From Victivallales bacterium (lineage in GTDB: Bacteria; Verrucomicrobiota; Lentisphaeria; Oligosphaerales; Lenti-02): a stretch of DNA of 10,643 bases. The notes beneath the pieces were generated by a model, which searched no databases, was not told the DNA's origin, and saw nothing but the letters and a program-made list of their open reading frames with translations. Within the stretch, counting starts at the first letter, position 1. Each line of letters starts with the position of its first letter. The DNA is taken from contig JABGQJ010000221.1 in NCBI GenBank assembly GCA_018648945.1, forward strand, positions 1 through 10,643, in the 5' to 3' direction. Position numbers and translations under genes: made by a program. Positions 1-7,900 of this stretch are shown here, in pieces.

Positions 1-1475
1 TCCTGCAACCCTTCCGCGAACACTTCCCAGCGCAGGGAGTCGATCGGGCCGGCAGGCCCCGGATAGACCCGGAAGGTGTCGCCGTACGCCCACCCGGGCC
101 ATTTGTGTCCATCCTGCACGGTGAAGGGGTCGATCAGCTCCCGCGTCTGGCTCCTGTACCAATAGTTGTAGCCCCAGTGGAGAAAGCCCTGGAAGGGCCA
201 GCGGTAGAATAGCCAGCCGTTCATGCGGATCTTGGGCAGCGGCGTGTCCATCAGGCGCTGCACGAAACGGCCGCGGGGGCCGCAGCAGTAGTAGCACCAG
301 GACTCGATCCCTTCTTCGGCGAACTGCAGCGCGGTGCGGATGCTGGGCACGGGCATGTCCGTGAGCCCCTCCCGACCGTAGGCAATGTCGGTCAAGGCAT
401 CCATCGTCTTCATCCAGGGCGCCAGCTCCTTGAGGAGAGCACGAGCGGCCTTGTAGTTGGCCTTGTCTTCCTCGTTGTGCGGCTCGTCGGAGACGTGGAA
501 GAAGGAATGTGCCAGCAAGTCCTCGCTATCCAGGAAGGTCTTCAGTTCGGGCAGGTACTGGCTGAGGAAGTTGCGGTACACCTCGCCGGTCGCCGGGGTC
601 TCGGCATCCCAGAGCAGCTTCTCGTCCAGCCCCTGACCCTCGTAGATGCGGATGGCATGCTTCACGCCCCACTGGGTGAAGGGATGGGTCCACTCGAAGT
701 CCGTGATGCCGCAGGACTTGGCCATCTGGATCCAGCGCCGCGCATCGGCCCAGTCGAACTCGTACTTTCCCTTGCCCTTGTCCGTCACGCGCAGGAGTTG
801 GGTCGGTCGCTTGACCCCATCCAGTGGCGGCGTGAAGATCGGCACGTAGATCATATCCGACCCATGCTCCGCGTAATTGCGCATGTAGGCGTTGCAGAGT
901 GGCCAGAACTCCTCGCAGAATGGCTCCATGCCGTAGTAGTCGGCGATGGAATCCGCATAGAACCAATGGGTCATGGAGAAGTTGCGCCGGGGCTGAAGCA
1001 GGATGTCGTGCAACTTGATCTTCGCCGTCCGCTTCTGCTCTTTGCCCCGCTCTGGCAGCACGCGTACGCTCAGGGCATGGTCTCCGGCGACGGCCTCGTC
1101 GCCGGGCCTTACGGTGACCCAGAAGGCATGGGTCTCGTCGCCAGGCAGGACCACTTCGGTCTCGTCGAACAGTGGGTCAGGGACATAGCCCGGCACATGC
1201 CCCAGGCCATCGACTTCCAGCGGTCCCTCGGCCAGGGCCGTGTTCAGATGCCGCACGGGCACGAAACCCACGCGCCGAACGCGCACGGACCAACCGTCGG
1301 GGCCTTCGACCTCGACCTTGACGGTCTGGGTGTTCGCCTCGTCGCTGCGCATTGCGACCTGGAAGCTGAATTGCTCGTTGCGCGCCGCTTCCAGAGAGAG
1401 AACGCGGCGAGTGCAGGGCTCACTGGCCGGGTACCAGCGATTAGAGGACGTGGAAAGCCAAGATTGGACGGCCAT
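1..1475 (-). CDS. DUF4091 / GH123-like glycoside hydrolase, C-terminus cut by window edge
   Basis: The frame is open from ATG at 1475-1473 to the left edge, giving 491 codons. Residues 1 to about 160 read as a beta-sandwich like the N-terminal domain of this family. A TIM-barrel-like region starts near M168 (SMTHWFYADS). It carries HVSDEP at residues 327-332; an adjacent Asp-Glu (D330-E331) is the substrate-assisted catalytic pair in GH123 beta-N-acetylgalactosaminidases. The end shows the DUF4091 signature YGDTFRVYPGPAGPIDSLRW from residue 464, so only some tens of residues are missing. I see no signal peptide, so the protein is probably cytoplasmic unless the true start is further upstream. 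No strong ribosome binding site precedes the ATG; the nearest purine stretch is GGAAA. The gene is divergent from the lipoprotein gene at 1635 and may share its control region. The true substrate is unknown: DUF4091 is broader than the characterised GH123 enzymes. Family assignment is firm, activity is inferred. Confidence 0.88.
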   Translation of the reverse strand, partial: MAVQSWLSTSSNRWYPASEPCTRRVLSLEAARNEQFSFQVAMRSDEANTQTVKVEVEGPDGWSVRVRRVGFVPVRHLNTALAEGPLEVDGLGHVPGYVPDPLFDETEVVLPGDETHAFWVTVRPGDEAVAGDHALSVRVLPERGKEQKRTAKIKLHDILLQPRRNFSMTHWFYADSIADYYGMEPFCEEFWPLCNAYMRNYAEHGSDMIYVPIFTPPLDGVKRPTQLLRVTDKGKGKYEFDWADARRWIQMAKSCGITDFEWTHPFTQWGVKHAIRIYEGQGLDEKLLWDAETPATGEVYRNFLSQYLPELKTFLDSEDLLAHSFFHVSDEPHNEEDKANYKAARALLKELAPWMKTMDALTDIAYGREGLTDMPVPSIRTALQFAEEGIESWCYYCCGPRGRFVQRLMDTPLPKIRMNGWLFYRWPFQGFLHWGYNYWYRSQTRELIDPFTVQDGHKWPGWAYGDTFRVYPGPAGPIDSLRWEVFAEGLQ

Positions 1476-1634
1476 GGTTCGTTTCCAGGTTGATGGCTGC
1501 AAGTGGAGAACTCGCACGCAATCTCTTTCTTCGCGCCTTGAATGCAAGAGCGGTCGCCTCTTGGGCTTGACATTCCGCCCAGTCCGGCCACCGTTGCGGC
1601 ATAGGAACGATACCCATTTCCTCTGGAGTCCCCG
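1476..1634. promoter_or_regulatory. Divergent control region with inverted repeat
   Basis: This 159-bp spacer separates two divergently transcribed genes. It contains a perfect 6-bp inverted repeat with a 7-nt centre, CAAGAG-N7-CTCTTG, at 1545-1563. Three bases further on lies TTGACA (1567-1572), a perfect -35 match for the plus-strand gene. No good -10 is seen 16-18 nt downstream, so the promoter is uncertain. A further CTTG half-site at 1537-1540 faces CAAG at 1545-1548. The size and spacing of the repeat suit a dimeric repressor or activator site. The bound protein is not identified. Confidence 0.4.
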
Positions 1635-3263
1635 ATGAAGATTGCCCGTTCTGTCCTGCGCCTCACCTTGCTTTGCCTTGTCGTCCTCGCCTGCGGTTGC
1701 CGGAAAGGCAAACGCACCATGGTCGTGGATCAGGCCGCCAAGGATGGCATCCTCATTCTCGGCAACGGGGCCGAACCCAAGGGGCTGGACCCGCATGTCG
1801 TGACCGGCGTGGCCGCCCACAACATCCTTGCCTCCCTAGTTGAGGGGCTGGTGGGCGAGGACCCCAAGGATCTGCACCCCGTGCCCGGCGTCGCCGAGTC
1901 TTGGGACATCTCCGAGGACAAGCTCACCTACACCTTCCACTTGCGGGCCGACGCCAAGTGGTCCAACGGCAACCCCGTGGTGGCGAGCGATTTCGTCTTC
2001 TCCTACCAGCGCATGCTCTCCCCTGGATTGGCCGCAGAGTATGCCTACATGCTCTATCCGCTGACCAATGCCAAGGAATTCAACCAAGGGAAACTGACCG
2101 ATTTCGGCAAGGTCGGGGTCAAGGCGCCCGACGCGCGGACCCTTGTCTTGGAGCTGACCTTCCCTGTCCCCTATCTCCTTCAGATGCTCAACCACTACTC
2201 CTGGTGGCCTGTCCACCCCGCCACCATCCTCAAGCACGGCAAAATGGACGATCCCCAGTCTGCCTGGACCCGGCCGGAGAACTTCGTTGGGAACGGCCCG
2301 TTCGCGCTCAAGAGCTGGCAGGCCAACCAGAAGATTGTGGTGGAGCGCAATCCCCACTACTGGGATGCGGCCAGCGTCAAGCTCAACGGTATCGAGTTCC
2401 TGGCCATCGAGAGCACGGAAACCGAGGAGCGCCATTTCCGCAGCGGTCAGGTCCATGTGACCAGCAGTGTCCCCGCCCATCGCGTGCCCGTATGGCAGGA
2501 GAAGGAGCCTGATCTCATCCGTATCGACCCCTATCTGGGGACCGGCTTCTACCGGTTCAATTGCACCCGGAAGCCCCTGGACGACTCTCGGGTCCGGCGG
2601 GCCCTGGCCCTGACCATCGACCGCGAGCAGATCTGTCGCACGATCCTCAAGGCCGGGCAGAAGCCTGCGTTCTGTTTCACTCCTCCCGGCACCGGCGGCT
2701 ACTCCAGCGAGACCAGATTGGCCGGCGGTGTCCAGGCCGCCAGGAAGCTCCTGGCCGAAGCAGGCTACCCCGACGGAAAGGGCTTCCCGAAGCTCCGTCT
2801 GCTGTACAACACGAAGGAGGCCAACAAGATCATGGCCGAGACCATCCAGCAGATGTGGAAGACCTCCCTCGGCGTGGAGGTTACGCTCGAGAACCAGGAA
2901 TGGAAGGTGTATCTCGACTCCATGAAGCGTATGGACTACGATGTGGCCCGCGCCTCGTGGATTGGCGACTACAACGACCCCAACACCTTCCTCGACATGT
3001 GGGTCACCGACGGCGGCAACAACCGGACGGGCTGGAGCAACGCTGCCTACGACCGGCACATCGCCGCAGCCGCTGCCGAGGGTGATCCCGCCGCCCGCTT
3101 CGGCCATTTCCAGAAAGCCGAAGCCGTACTCATGGCGGAACTCCCCATCGCCCCGATCTACTCCTACACGCATGCCATGCTCATCCGGCCCCATGTCCGC
3201 GGCTGGAACCCCACCCTTCTGGACCACCATCCCTACAAGCACGTTTCCCTCGTTGCTCCCTGA
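1635..3263 (+). CDS. Family 5 (OppA/DppA-type) solute-binding lipoprotein of an ABC transporter
   Basis: This 542-residue protein matches the SBP_bac_5 family in length and along its whole sequence. The N-terminus is a lipoprotein signal peptide: basic MKIARSVLR, a hydrophobic run, then VLACGC, with C20 or C22 as the lipidated residue. Family landmarks include GLDPH near the mature start, LTYTFHLRADAKWSNGNPV, the GNGPFALKSW and ERNPHYWD motifs mid-protein, and SRVRRALALTIDREQI in the second lobe. It would bind a peptide or oligosaccharide outside the inner membrane and deliver it to a permease. Family 5 proteins include peptide, nickel and, in Thermotoga, sugar binders, so the ligand cannot be read from sequence. 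A ribosome binding site GGAG (1625-1628) lies 6 nt before the ATG. No permease or ATPase gene follows, so it is an orphan within this window. The neighbouring glycosidase-like gene hints at a sugar ligand. Confidence 0.93.
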   Translation: MKIARSVLRLTLLCLVVLACGCRKGKRTMVVDQAAKDGILILGNGAEPKGLDPHVVTGVAAHNILASLVEGLVGEDPKDLHPVPGVAESWDISEDKLTYTFHLRADAKWSNGNPVVASDFVFSYQRMLSPGLAAEYAYMLYPLTNAKEFNQGKLTDFGKVGVKAPDARTLVLELTFPVPYLLQMLNHYSWWPVHPATILKHGKMDDPQSAWTRPENFVGNGPFALKSWQANQKIVVERNPHYWDAASVKLNGIEFLAIESTETEERHFRSGQVHVTSSVPAHRVPVWQEKEPDLIRIDPYLGTGFYRFNCTRKPLDDSRVRRALALTIDREQICRTILKAGQKPAFCFTPPGTGGYSSETRLAGGVQAARKLLAEAGYPDGKGFPKLRLLYNTKEANKIMAETIQQMWKTSLGVEVTLENQEWKVYLDSMKRMDYDVARASWIGDYNDPNTFLDMWVTDGGNNRTGWSNAAYDRHIAAAAAEGDPAARFGHFQKAEAVLMAELPIAPIYSYTHAMLIRPHVRGWNPTLLDHHPYKHVSLVAP

Positions 3264-3304
3264 CCACTGCCCGACAGCCCGGAACCGCCGCAGGAGGCGA
3301 GTCG

Positions 3305-4165
3305 ATGCTCAGACGTACATCCTTTTGGTTCTACATCCTCCCGCCCCCGCTCATTGTGAGCGCGCTGATCGCATTCTGGCAGTACCGCAAGCACCAGCCA
3401 GATCCCGCTATTGCTGAGGAGCCGTCGCCAGACCCCGTCGAACAGGTGTCAGGTGCGGACGAGCTGTCGCAACTCCCTCCGGTGAGGCCATCGTCTGGCG
3501 CCCCTGCACCAAAGCCAGCATCGACCGTCGATCCGGGACCGGTCACCCCGACTGCTTTCTCTCCTGCCAAGACCTTGGCGGAAGCCACCGGCCTCTTCCC
3601 TGGTCTCGCCGCCCAGGTCCTGCCCAAGGCTCGCATTGCCGACTGGTTGCGGCAGTCGGACCTGCTGACCCGGATCGTCGCCACCGTCGATAGTCTCGCC
3701 AACGGTGCCAGTCCCACGGAGCACATCGAGTTCCTTGCCCCACGCACGCCATTCCGCGCCACCGCGGCCAAGCGCGGCCAGTGGTTCGCGGCCGCCACCA
3801 ATTCCCTGCGGACGAAGGCCATGGTCGAGACCTTCTGTCTGACCGACACCAAGACCATCGCGGCGGCCTACGCTCGGCTCGAGCCCGTCTTCGATGAACT
3901 CTACCGCGATCTCGGCTACCCGGCTGGTGCCACGTTCCGCGATGGTTTGGGGCGCGCGTGCCGGGTGCTCCTCGACACGCCGGTCCCCGATGCTCCTCCC
4001 GCCCTGGTTCGCCACGGCACCATCTATCGCTTCGCCGACCCCAAACTGGAGGGGCTCAGGTCAGCTCAGAAGCACCTCCTTCGCCTCGGCCTTGCGGACG
4101 CCCGCCGCGTCCAGGCCAAAATCCGCGAACTCGCCCAGGCGCTTCAGCTCAAGATCCCTGAGTAG
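3305..4165 (+). CDS. Membrane-anchored DUF3014 domain protein
   Basis: This protein of 286 residues has three parts. A single membrane-spanning segment (about residues 6-26, FWFYILPPPLIVSALIAFW) is followed by a positively charged YRKH, then a Pro/Ala/Ser-rich linker (about 31-85), then a folded domain to the end. The domain shows DUF3014 hallmarks: ADWLRQSDLLTRIVATVDSL (112-131), a central helical stretch with YRDLGYPAG (200-208), and YRFADPKLEGLRSAQKHLLR (241-260). The anchor and linker suggest an inner-membrane protein with its domain in the periplasm. The molecular role of DUF3014 is unknown. A near-perfect ribosome binding site AGGAGG (3292-3297) sits 7 nt before the ATG. The 41-nt gap from the lipoprotein gene suggests co-transcription, though nothing else links their functions. 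Confidence 0.88.
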   Translation: MLRRTSFWFYILPPPLIVSALIAFWQYRKHQPDPAIAEEPSPDPVEQVSGADELSQLPPVRPSSGAPAPKPASTVDPGPVTPTAFSPAKTLAEATGLFPGLAAQVLPKARIADWLRQSDLLTRIVATVDSLANGASPTEHIEFLAPRTPFRATAAKRGQWFAAATNSLRTKAMVETFCLTDTKTIAAAYARLEPVFDELYRDLGYPAGATFRDGLGRACRVLLDTPVPDAPPALVRHGTIYRFADPKLEGLRSAQKHLLRLGLADARRVQAKIRELAQALQLKIPE

Positions 4166-4334
4166 CCGGAATGCGGAAGACCGACCCGATGCACGCCCCC
4201 CGATGGCAGGAAGTCGAGCTTGCGCTCACCACCACAGCCCCGCTCGCCGATGGGTACCGCGTCCGCCTCGTCCCATCTTGCACACCGGGTTTGCCAATCC
4301 ATGTTTGGGAGTCTAGACATCGTATTCCCGAGCT
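4166..4334 (+). promoter_or_regulatory. Candidate promoter and operator before the metalloregulator gene
   Basis: This 169-nt spacer holds TTGCCA (4291-4296, 5 of 6 to the -35 consensus), a 17-nt spacer, and TAGACA (4314-4319, a weak -10). The -10 overlaps an 8-bp perfect palindrome GTCTAGAC (4311-4318), a position suited to autorepression. Transcription would begin near 4325, leaving almost no leader before ATG 4335 but a workable one before ATG 4353. The match to known DtxR or MntR boxes is not convincing. The rest of the spacer shows no gene and no clear terminator. Confidence 0.3.
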
Positions 4335-4874
4335 ATGGGACAGCGGACCGACATGAGTGTCGCCACGAATCTGAGCCGTGAGATGGAAGACTACCTGGAG
4401 ACGATCGCCTCCCTGATCGCCTCTGGTGGTGAGGCCCGGGTCACGGATATCGCCAAACGCCTTTCCGTCCGCAAGCCAAGTGTCACGCTGGCTCTCCGGT
4501 CGCTGGCCGAGAAAGGCCTTGTCCACTACCGCCCCTACGTACTGCCCACTCTCACCGGCGCTGGCGAAGCCATTGCGACCCGCATCCAGCATCGGCACGA
4601 TGTGCTGAAGGGGTTCCTTGTCGACGTCCTGCTTGTGGAGGACAAACTGGCCGAAGCGAACGCCTGTCGCCTGGAGCATGCAGTGGACAAGGAGGTCCTG
4701 GACCACCTCGCCCGCTTCGTCGATTTCCTGCAGCACTGTCCGCGCGGTGGCCTGGCCTGGCTTCGGGACCACGAACTCGACTGTGATCTGGAAGCCAGCC
4801 GCGAGACGTGCAGCCGCTGCATGCAGGACGCGATCAAGCAATACCAGAGCCGACCCACGCCGCCTGCCGACTAG
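4335..4874 (+). CDS. DtxR/MntR-family metal-dependent transcriptional regulator
   Basis: This 179-residue protein begins with the family hallmark SREMEDYLETI (14-24), followed by a winged helix-turn-helix, VTDIAKRLSVRKPSVTLALR (36-55), and the dimerization and metal region RHDVLKGFLVDVLL (87-100) and ACRLEHAVD (110-118). Aligning by eye to Bacillus subtilis MntR gives metal ligands D19, E22, H88, E114 and H115. The MntR E99 position is C111, as in the Cys of DtxR and IdeR and many FeoA-linked members. The protein lacks an SH3-like C-terminal domain. Its tail holds four more cysteines (C135, C150, C159, C162), including a CxxC. It would repress metal-uptake genes when loaded with Fe(II) or Mn(II). 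No feoA, feoB, mntH or ABC metal importer is nearby, so its targets lie elsewhere. ATG 4353 is an alternative start; neither start has a good ribosome binding site. Confidence 0.92.
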   Translation: MGQRTDMSVATNLSREMEDYLETIASLIASGGEARVTDIAKRLSVRKPSVTLALRSLAEKGLVHYRPYVLPTLTGAGEAIATRIQHRHDVLKGFLVDVLLVEDKLAEANACRLEHAVDKEVLDHLARFVDFLQHCPRGGLAWLRDHELDCDLEASRETCSRCMQDAIKQYQSRPTPPAD

Positions 4875-4911
4875 GTGACCTTGGCTTGTGGTGTCGTTGG
4901 GAGTCGCGCCA

Positions 4912-4942
4912 GGGGGGTTGGGGGGTTGCGGCGGGCGTTGGG
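4912..4942 (+). other. G-quadruplex-forming motif on the coding strand
   Basis: Four G runs lie in order: G6 (4912-4917), TT, G6 (4920-4925), a 7-nt loop, G3 (4933-4935), CGTT, and G3 (4940-4942). This fits the G3+N1-7 quadruplex rule. It lies in the 118-nt spacer between the metalloregulator stop and the GH42-like gene, ending 50 nt before the ATG at 4993, so it would be in the mRNA leader if transcription starts upstream. The motif is visible directly; folding and any regulatory role are inferred. No clear promoter or terminator hairpin was seen in this spacer. Confidence 0.5.
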
Positions 4943-4992
4943 CGGAGCATGTTAGGAGCACCTGAAGTTCCCCTTCCGCCTTGGTGAGGAAT

Positions 4993-7900
4993 ATGAGCCG
5001 CTACTCTTCGCATGCCTTCCTGGCAGCCTTTTGTGTGTCTCTGGTCACGGTTCGGGCCAAGCCGTCTCGACTGGTCCCTTACGAACCGGAGTTCTACGAG
5101 GTGTCGGAAGCGGTGGAGACTCCGCACACTCGCTGGGCCAAGCCTCTGCCTGGACCGCGTCTGCGGGTGCTCTTCATTGCCCCATGGGGTTGCCAACGGC
5201 ACACGGTCGAGATGGCGCAACGGCTGGAGATGGAGTACGAGGTCTTCTTCACCACCCGTCGGTCCTCCCTCGGCTACCGTGAGCAGGATGTGCGCTCCTG
5301 GGCTTGGGTGGAGGGGTTGTTCCAGGAGGAACGCGAGGAAGCACTGCACCGGGTCCTGCCCGGCAACTGGGATGCCATCGTGGTCGGCTGCGACTGGAAG
5401 GGCATGCCGCTCTGGGCCCGGCACGAGATTGCCAAGGCTGTGAGCAGAGGAACCGGTTTGCTGATTGGCTACCGGCAGAGCGGCATCTACCTGGACCGGA
5501 TGCTGGCCGTGGGCGTCGTCGCGGATGCCGCCGCCATCTGGACGGGCATCCCGCTCGCGAGCTTCGCCAACCTGGCGTCCTTCGATGCCGAGAATCCGCT
5601 CGCCTCCCTCGGTACGTTCGGCAAGGGGCGCATCGCCATGTTGCGGTACAGCGGTGGCGGCAGTGGCCGAGAATACATGACCCCAAAGGAGGAGACCCCG
5701 GCCAGCGAACTGGACTACGACGTCTATCAGGCCCTGGCCATTCGGTCGCTGCTCTGGACCGCTCGCCGGGAGCCCCCGCTACAGATTCGGGAACTGAGCC
5801 CCCCGGCTTGGTCGCTCGATCAGGTGCCCGAGGCCCTGGAGGTCGCCGTGCAGTGCGGCAAGACGCTCTGGCGGGCGCAGCTGGATGTTGTCTGGCGCGA
5901 TCCGCAGGGGAGGGTGCTTTCCCGGACGACAGCCACCCTACGGATTCCCACCGGCGCGAGCACGCTCTCCATTCCGGCTCCCGTCTTGCCGGTTGGGCGC
6001 GCGTTTGCCACCATGCGCGTGCTGGTGGATGGCAAGGTCGCCGGTTCAGCCTGCCTGCCCGTTGAGGTGCAGAGCCAGCTCGGCATGGCGAGCATTGGCC
6101 TTGGACGGGAGCTGTATGCAGCGGACGCGCCCATTGCCGCCGGTGTCGAGTTCACAGGCACCATCCCCGAGAAGGCGACTCTGGATCTGGCGCTGACGAA
6201 CGCCTTCGGCCATGTGGTCGCACAGGATTCGGTGGCCGTGCCAGTGGGAGCGGGGGCCATGCCCATCTCGCTCGCTGTGCCTCCGCCTCTCTGTGTTTGG
6301 CACGAACTGACGGTCAAGCTGCGACTCGATGGGCAGGTTCTCGCGGTCCGTCGCGCCGAGGTCTTCCGCGAATGGCGGCGGGCGTACGACGACTTCTCGT
6401 TGGTCGCGTGGTACGGGCCGAGTGCCGATGCCTACTACGACCGGCTCGTGAACCAAGCCCTTCGGCGGGCCGGGGTCGATACCGTGTACCCGAGCCATGT
6501 CTGGGGTGAGGATGCGGCCCAACGCTGTGTGGAGAGTGTCCGCGCCGGGCTCACAGTTCTGCCCTACATCTGTGCGGTGCGCATGCCGAGGAACGGCAAG
6601 GCCCCACCCCACCAACGCGCCCCTGCCGTCACGGATCCAGCATACCAAGCCGAACTTGTCGAGCAGGTGAGGACCACCTCCCGAGGCTTCCGCCCCTTCT
6701 GTCCATCGGGGTACAGCCTGGGTGATGAGAACTACTTTGGCGGCAGCGAGGGGAATGAGCTGTGCACCGCGCCCAGTAGCGTGGTCTACTTCCGGAACTG
6801 GCTCAAGACCAAGTACGGCACGGTCGGGACGCTGAACAAGGCGTGGCAGCGCAATCTCGGCAGCTTTGACGAGGTGCAGCCCCTGCTCCTGCCCGATGCG
6901 CGGCAGCAGGGAAACCCGACTCCTTGGGTTGATTTCCGGCTGGCCACGGAACAGAGCTGGACGGACATCTTTGCCCTCCTCGCCCGTGAGATCCGCACCG
7001 TAGACAAGGGGGGGGTGATCGGGCACGAGGGCAGCGGCAACTTGAGCAGTTTCGGTGGGTTCGATTGGTGGAGCATGCTGCGCGAGCTGGACATGTTCGT
7101 GCCGTATCCCGGACGTCCTGCCGGCGGCAATCTGGTCCGTAGCCTGCGCAACCCCGGGACCATGTCAAGCTACTGGTATGGGGCCTACACCTTCAGCTCT
7201 GGCGGCCGTCGCGAGACCACCATGCGCTACTTCCCGTGGTACTCTCTCTGCCAAGGCTTCAACTCCGCGTGGTATTTCAATACGGTCGGCCACGCGAACA
7301 TGCCCCACGAGGTGGGCTTCGCCGCCGACCTGCGGCCTTTGCCGCACTTCGTCGCGACTTCGGCTGCCTGCGCGGAGATCAAGTCCGGCTTCGACCGTCT
7401 CCTGCTCGGCAGCAGAAGGGCGAACGACGGCATTGCCATCTACTACTCGCCCCTCGCCATCCACGCCAACACCTTCTACGAACGCCCGGTCACGGTCGAG
7501 AAGGAGTTCGACGGCATGACCCAGCTGCTCAATGATCTGGGCTTGCAGTATGACTACGTATCCTATGCTCAGCTGGCCGATGGCAGCTTCGGCAAGGCCG
7601 GGTACCGTCTGCTGATCCTGCCCATGGCCGAAGCCATGACCGAGAAGGAAGTTGCTGCCGTGCGGGTCTTCCATGCTGCGGGCGGCGCTCTCCTGGCCGA
7701 CATGCCGCCGGCCATCGAGGACCAGCACGGTCGCCCCTACGCTCCCCAGCCTCTGGCTGATCTTTTCGGTACGCAACCTGCTGGGCACGACCTCACGTTT
7801 ACCCGTGGGCGCGGGCCGGAACTCGCCGGCGGCAGGGGACAGCATGCCACGCTCTACCGCATCAATGGTGTCGAGCCCCCGGCAAGCCCGCGCGTGTCTC

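Noticed and set aside
477..1493. Long plus-strand open frame (338 codons) opposite the DUF4091 gene
   Set aside because: The minus strand encodes a clear DUF4091/GH123-like protein over the same bases. The plus-strand frame has no recognisable motif and is a GC-driven shadow.
1604..1628. GGAAC considered as an ECF-sigma -35 element before the lipoprotein gene
   Set aside because: The matching -10 position would fall on the ribosome binding site, leaving no leader before the start codon.
1836..3242. Minus-strand open frame of 468 codons under the binding lipoprotein
   Set aside because: The plus strand is an unambiguous family 5 solute-binding protein. The antisense product is rich in Gly, Val and Leu without family features.
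4249..4277. GATGGG / CCCATC inverted repeat after the DUF3014 gene, considered as a terminator
   Set aside because: The stem is only 6 bp with a loop of 17 nt and no T-run follows, so it does not make a credible intrinsic terminator.
4171..4356. Small 61-codon plus-strand frame between the DUF3014 and metalloregulator genes
   Set aside because: It has no ribosome binding site, no recognisable motif, and overlaps the candidate promoter and the start of the metalloregulator gene.
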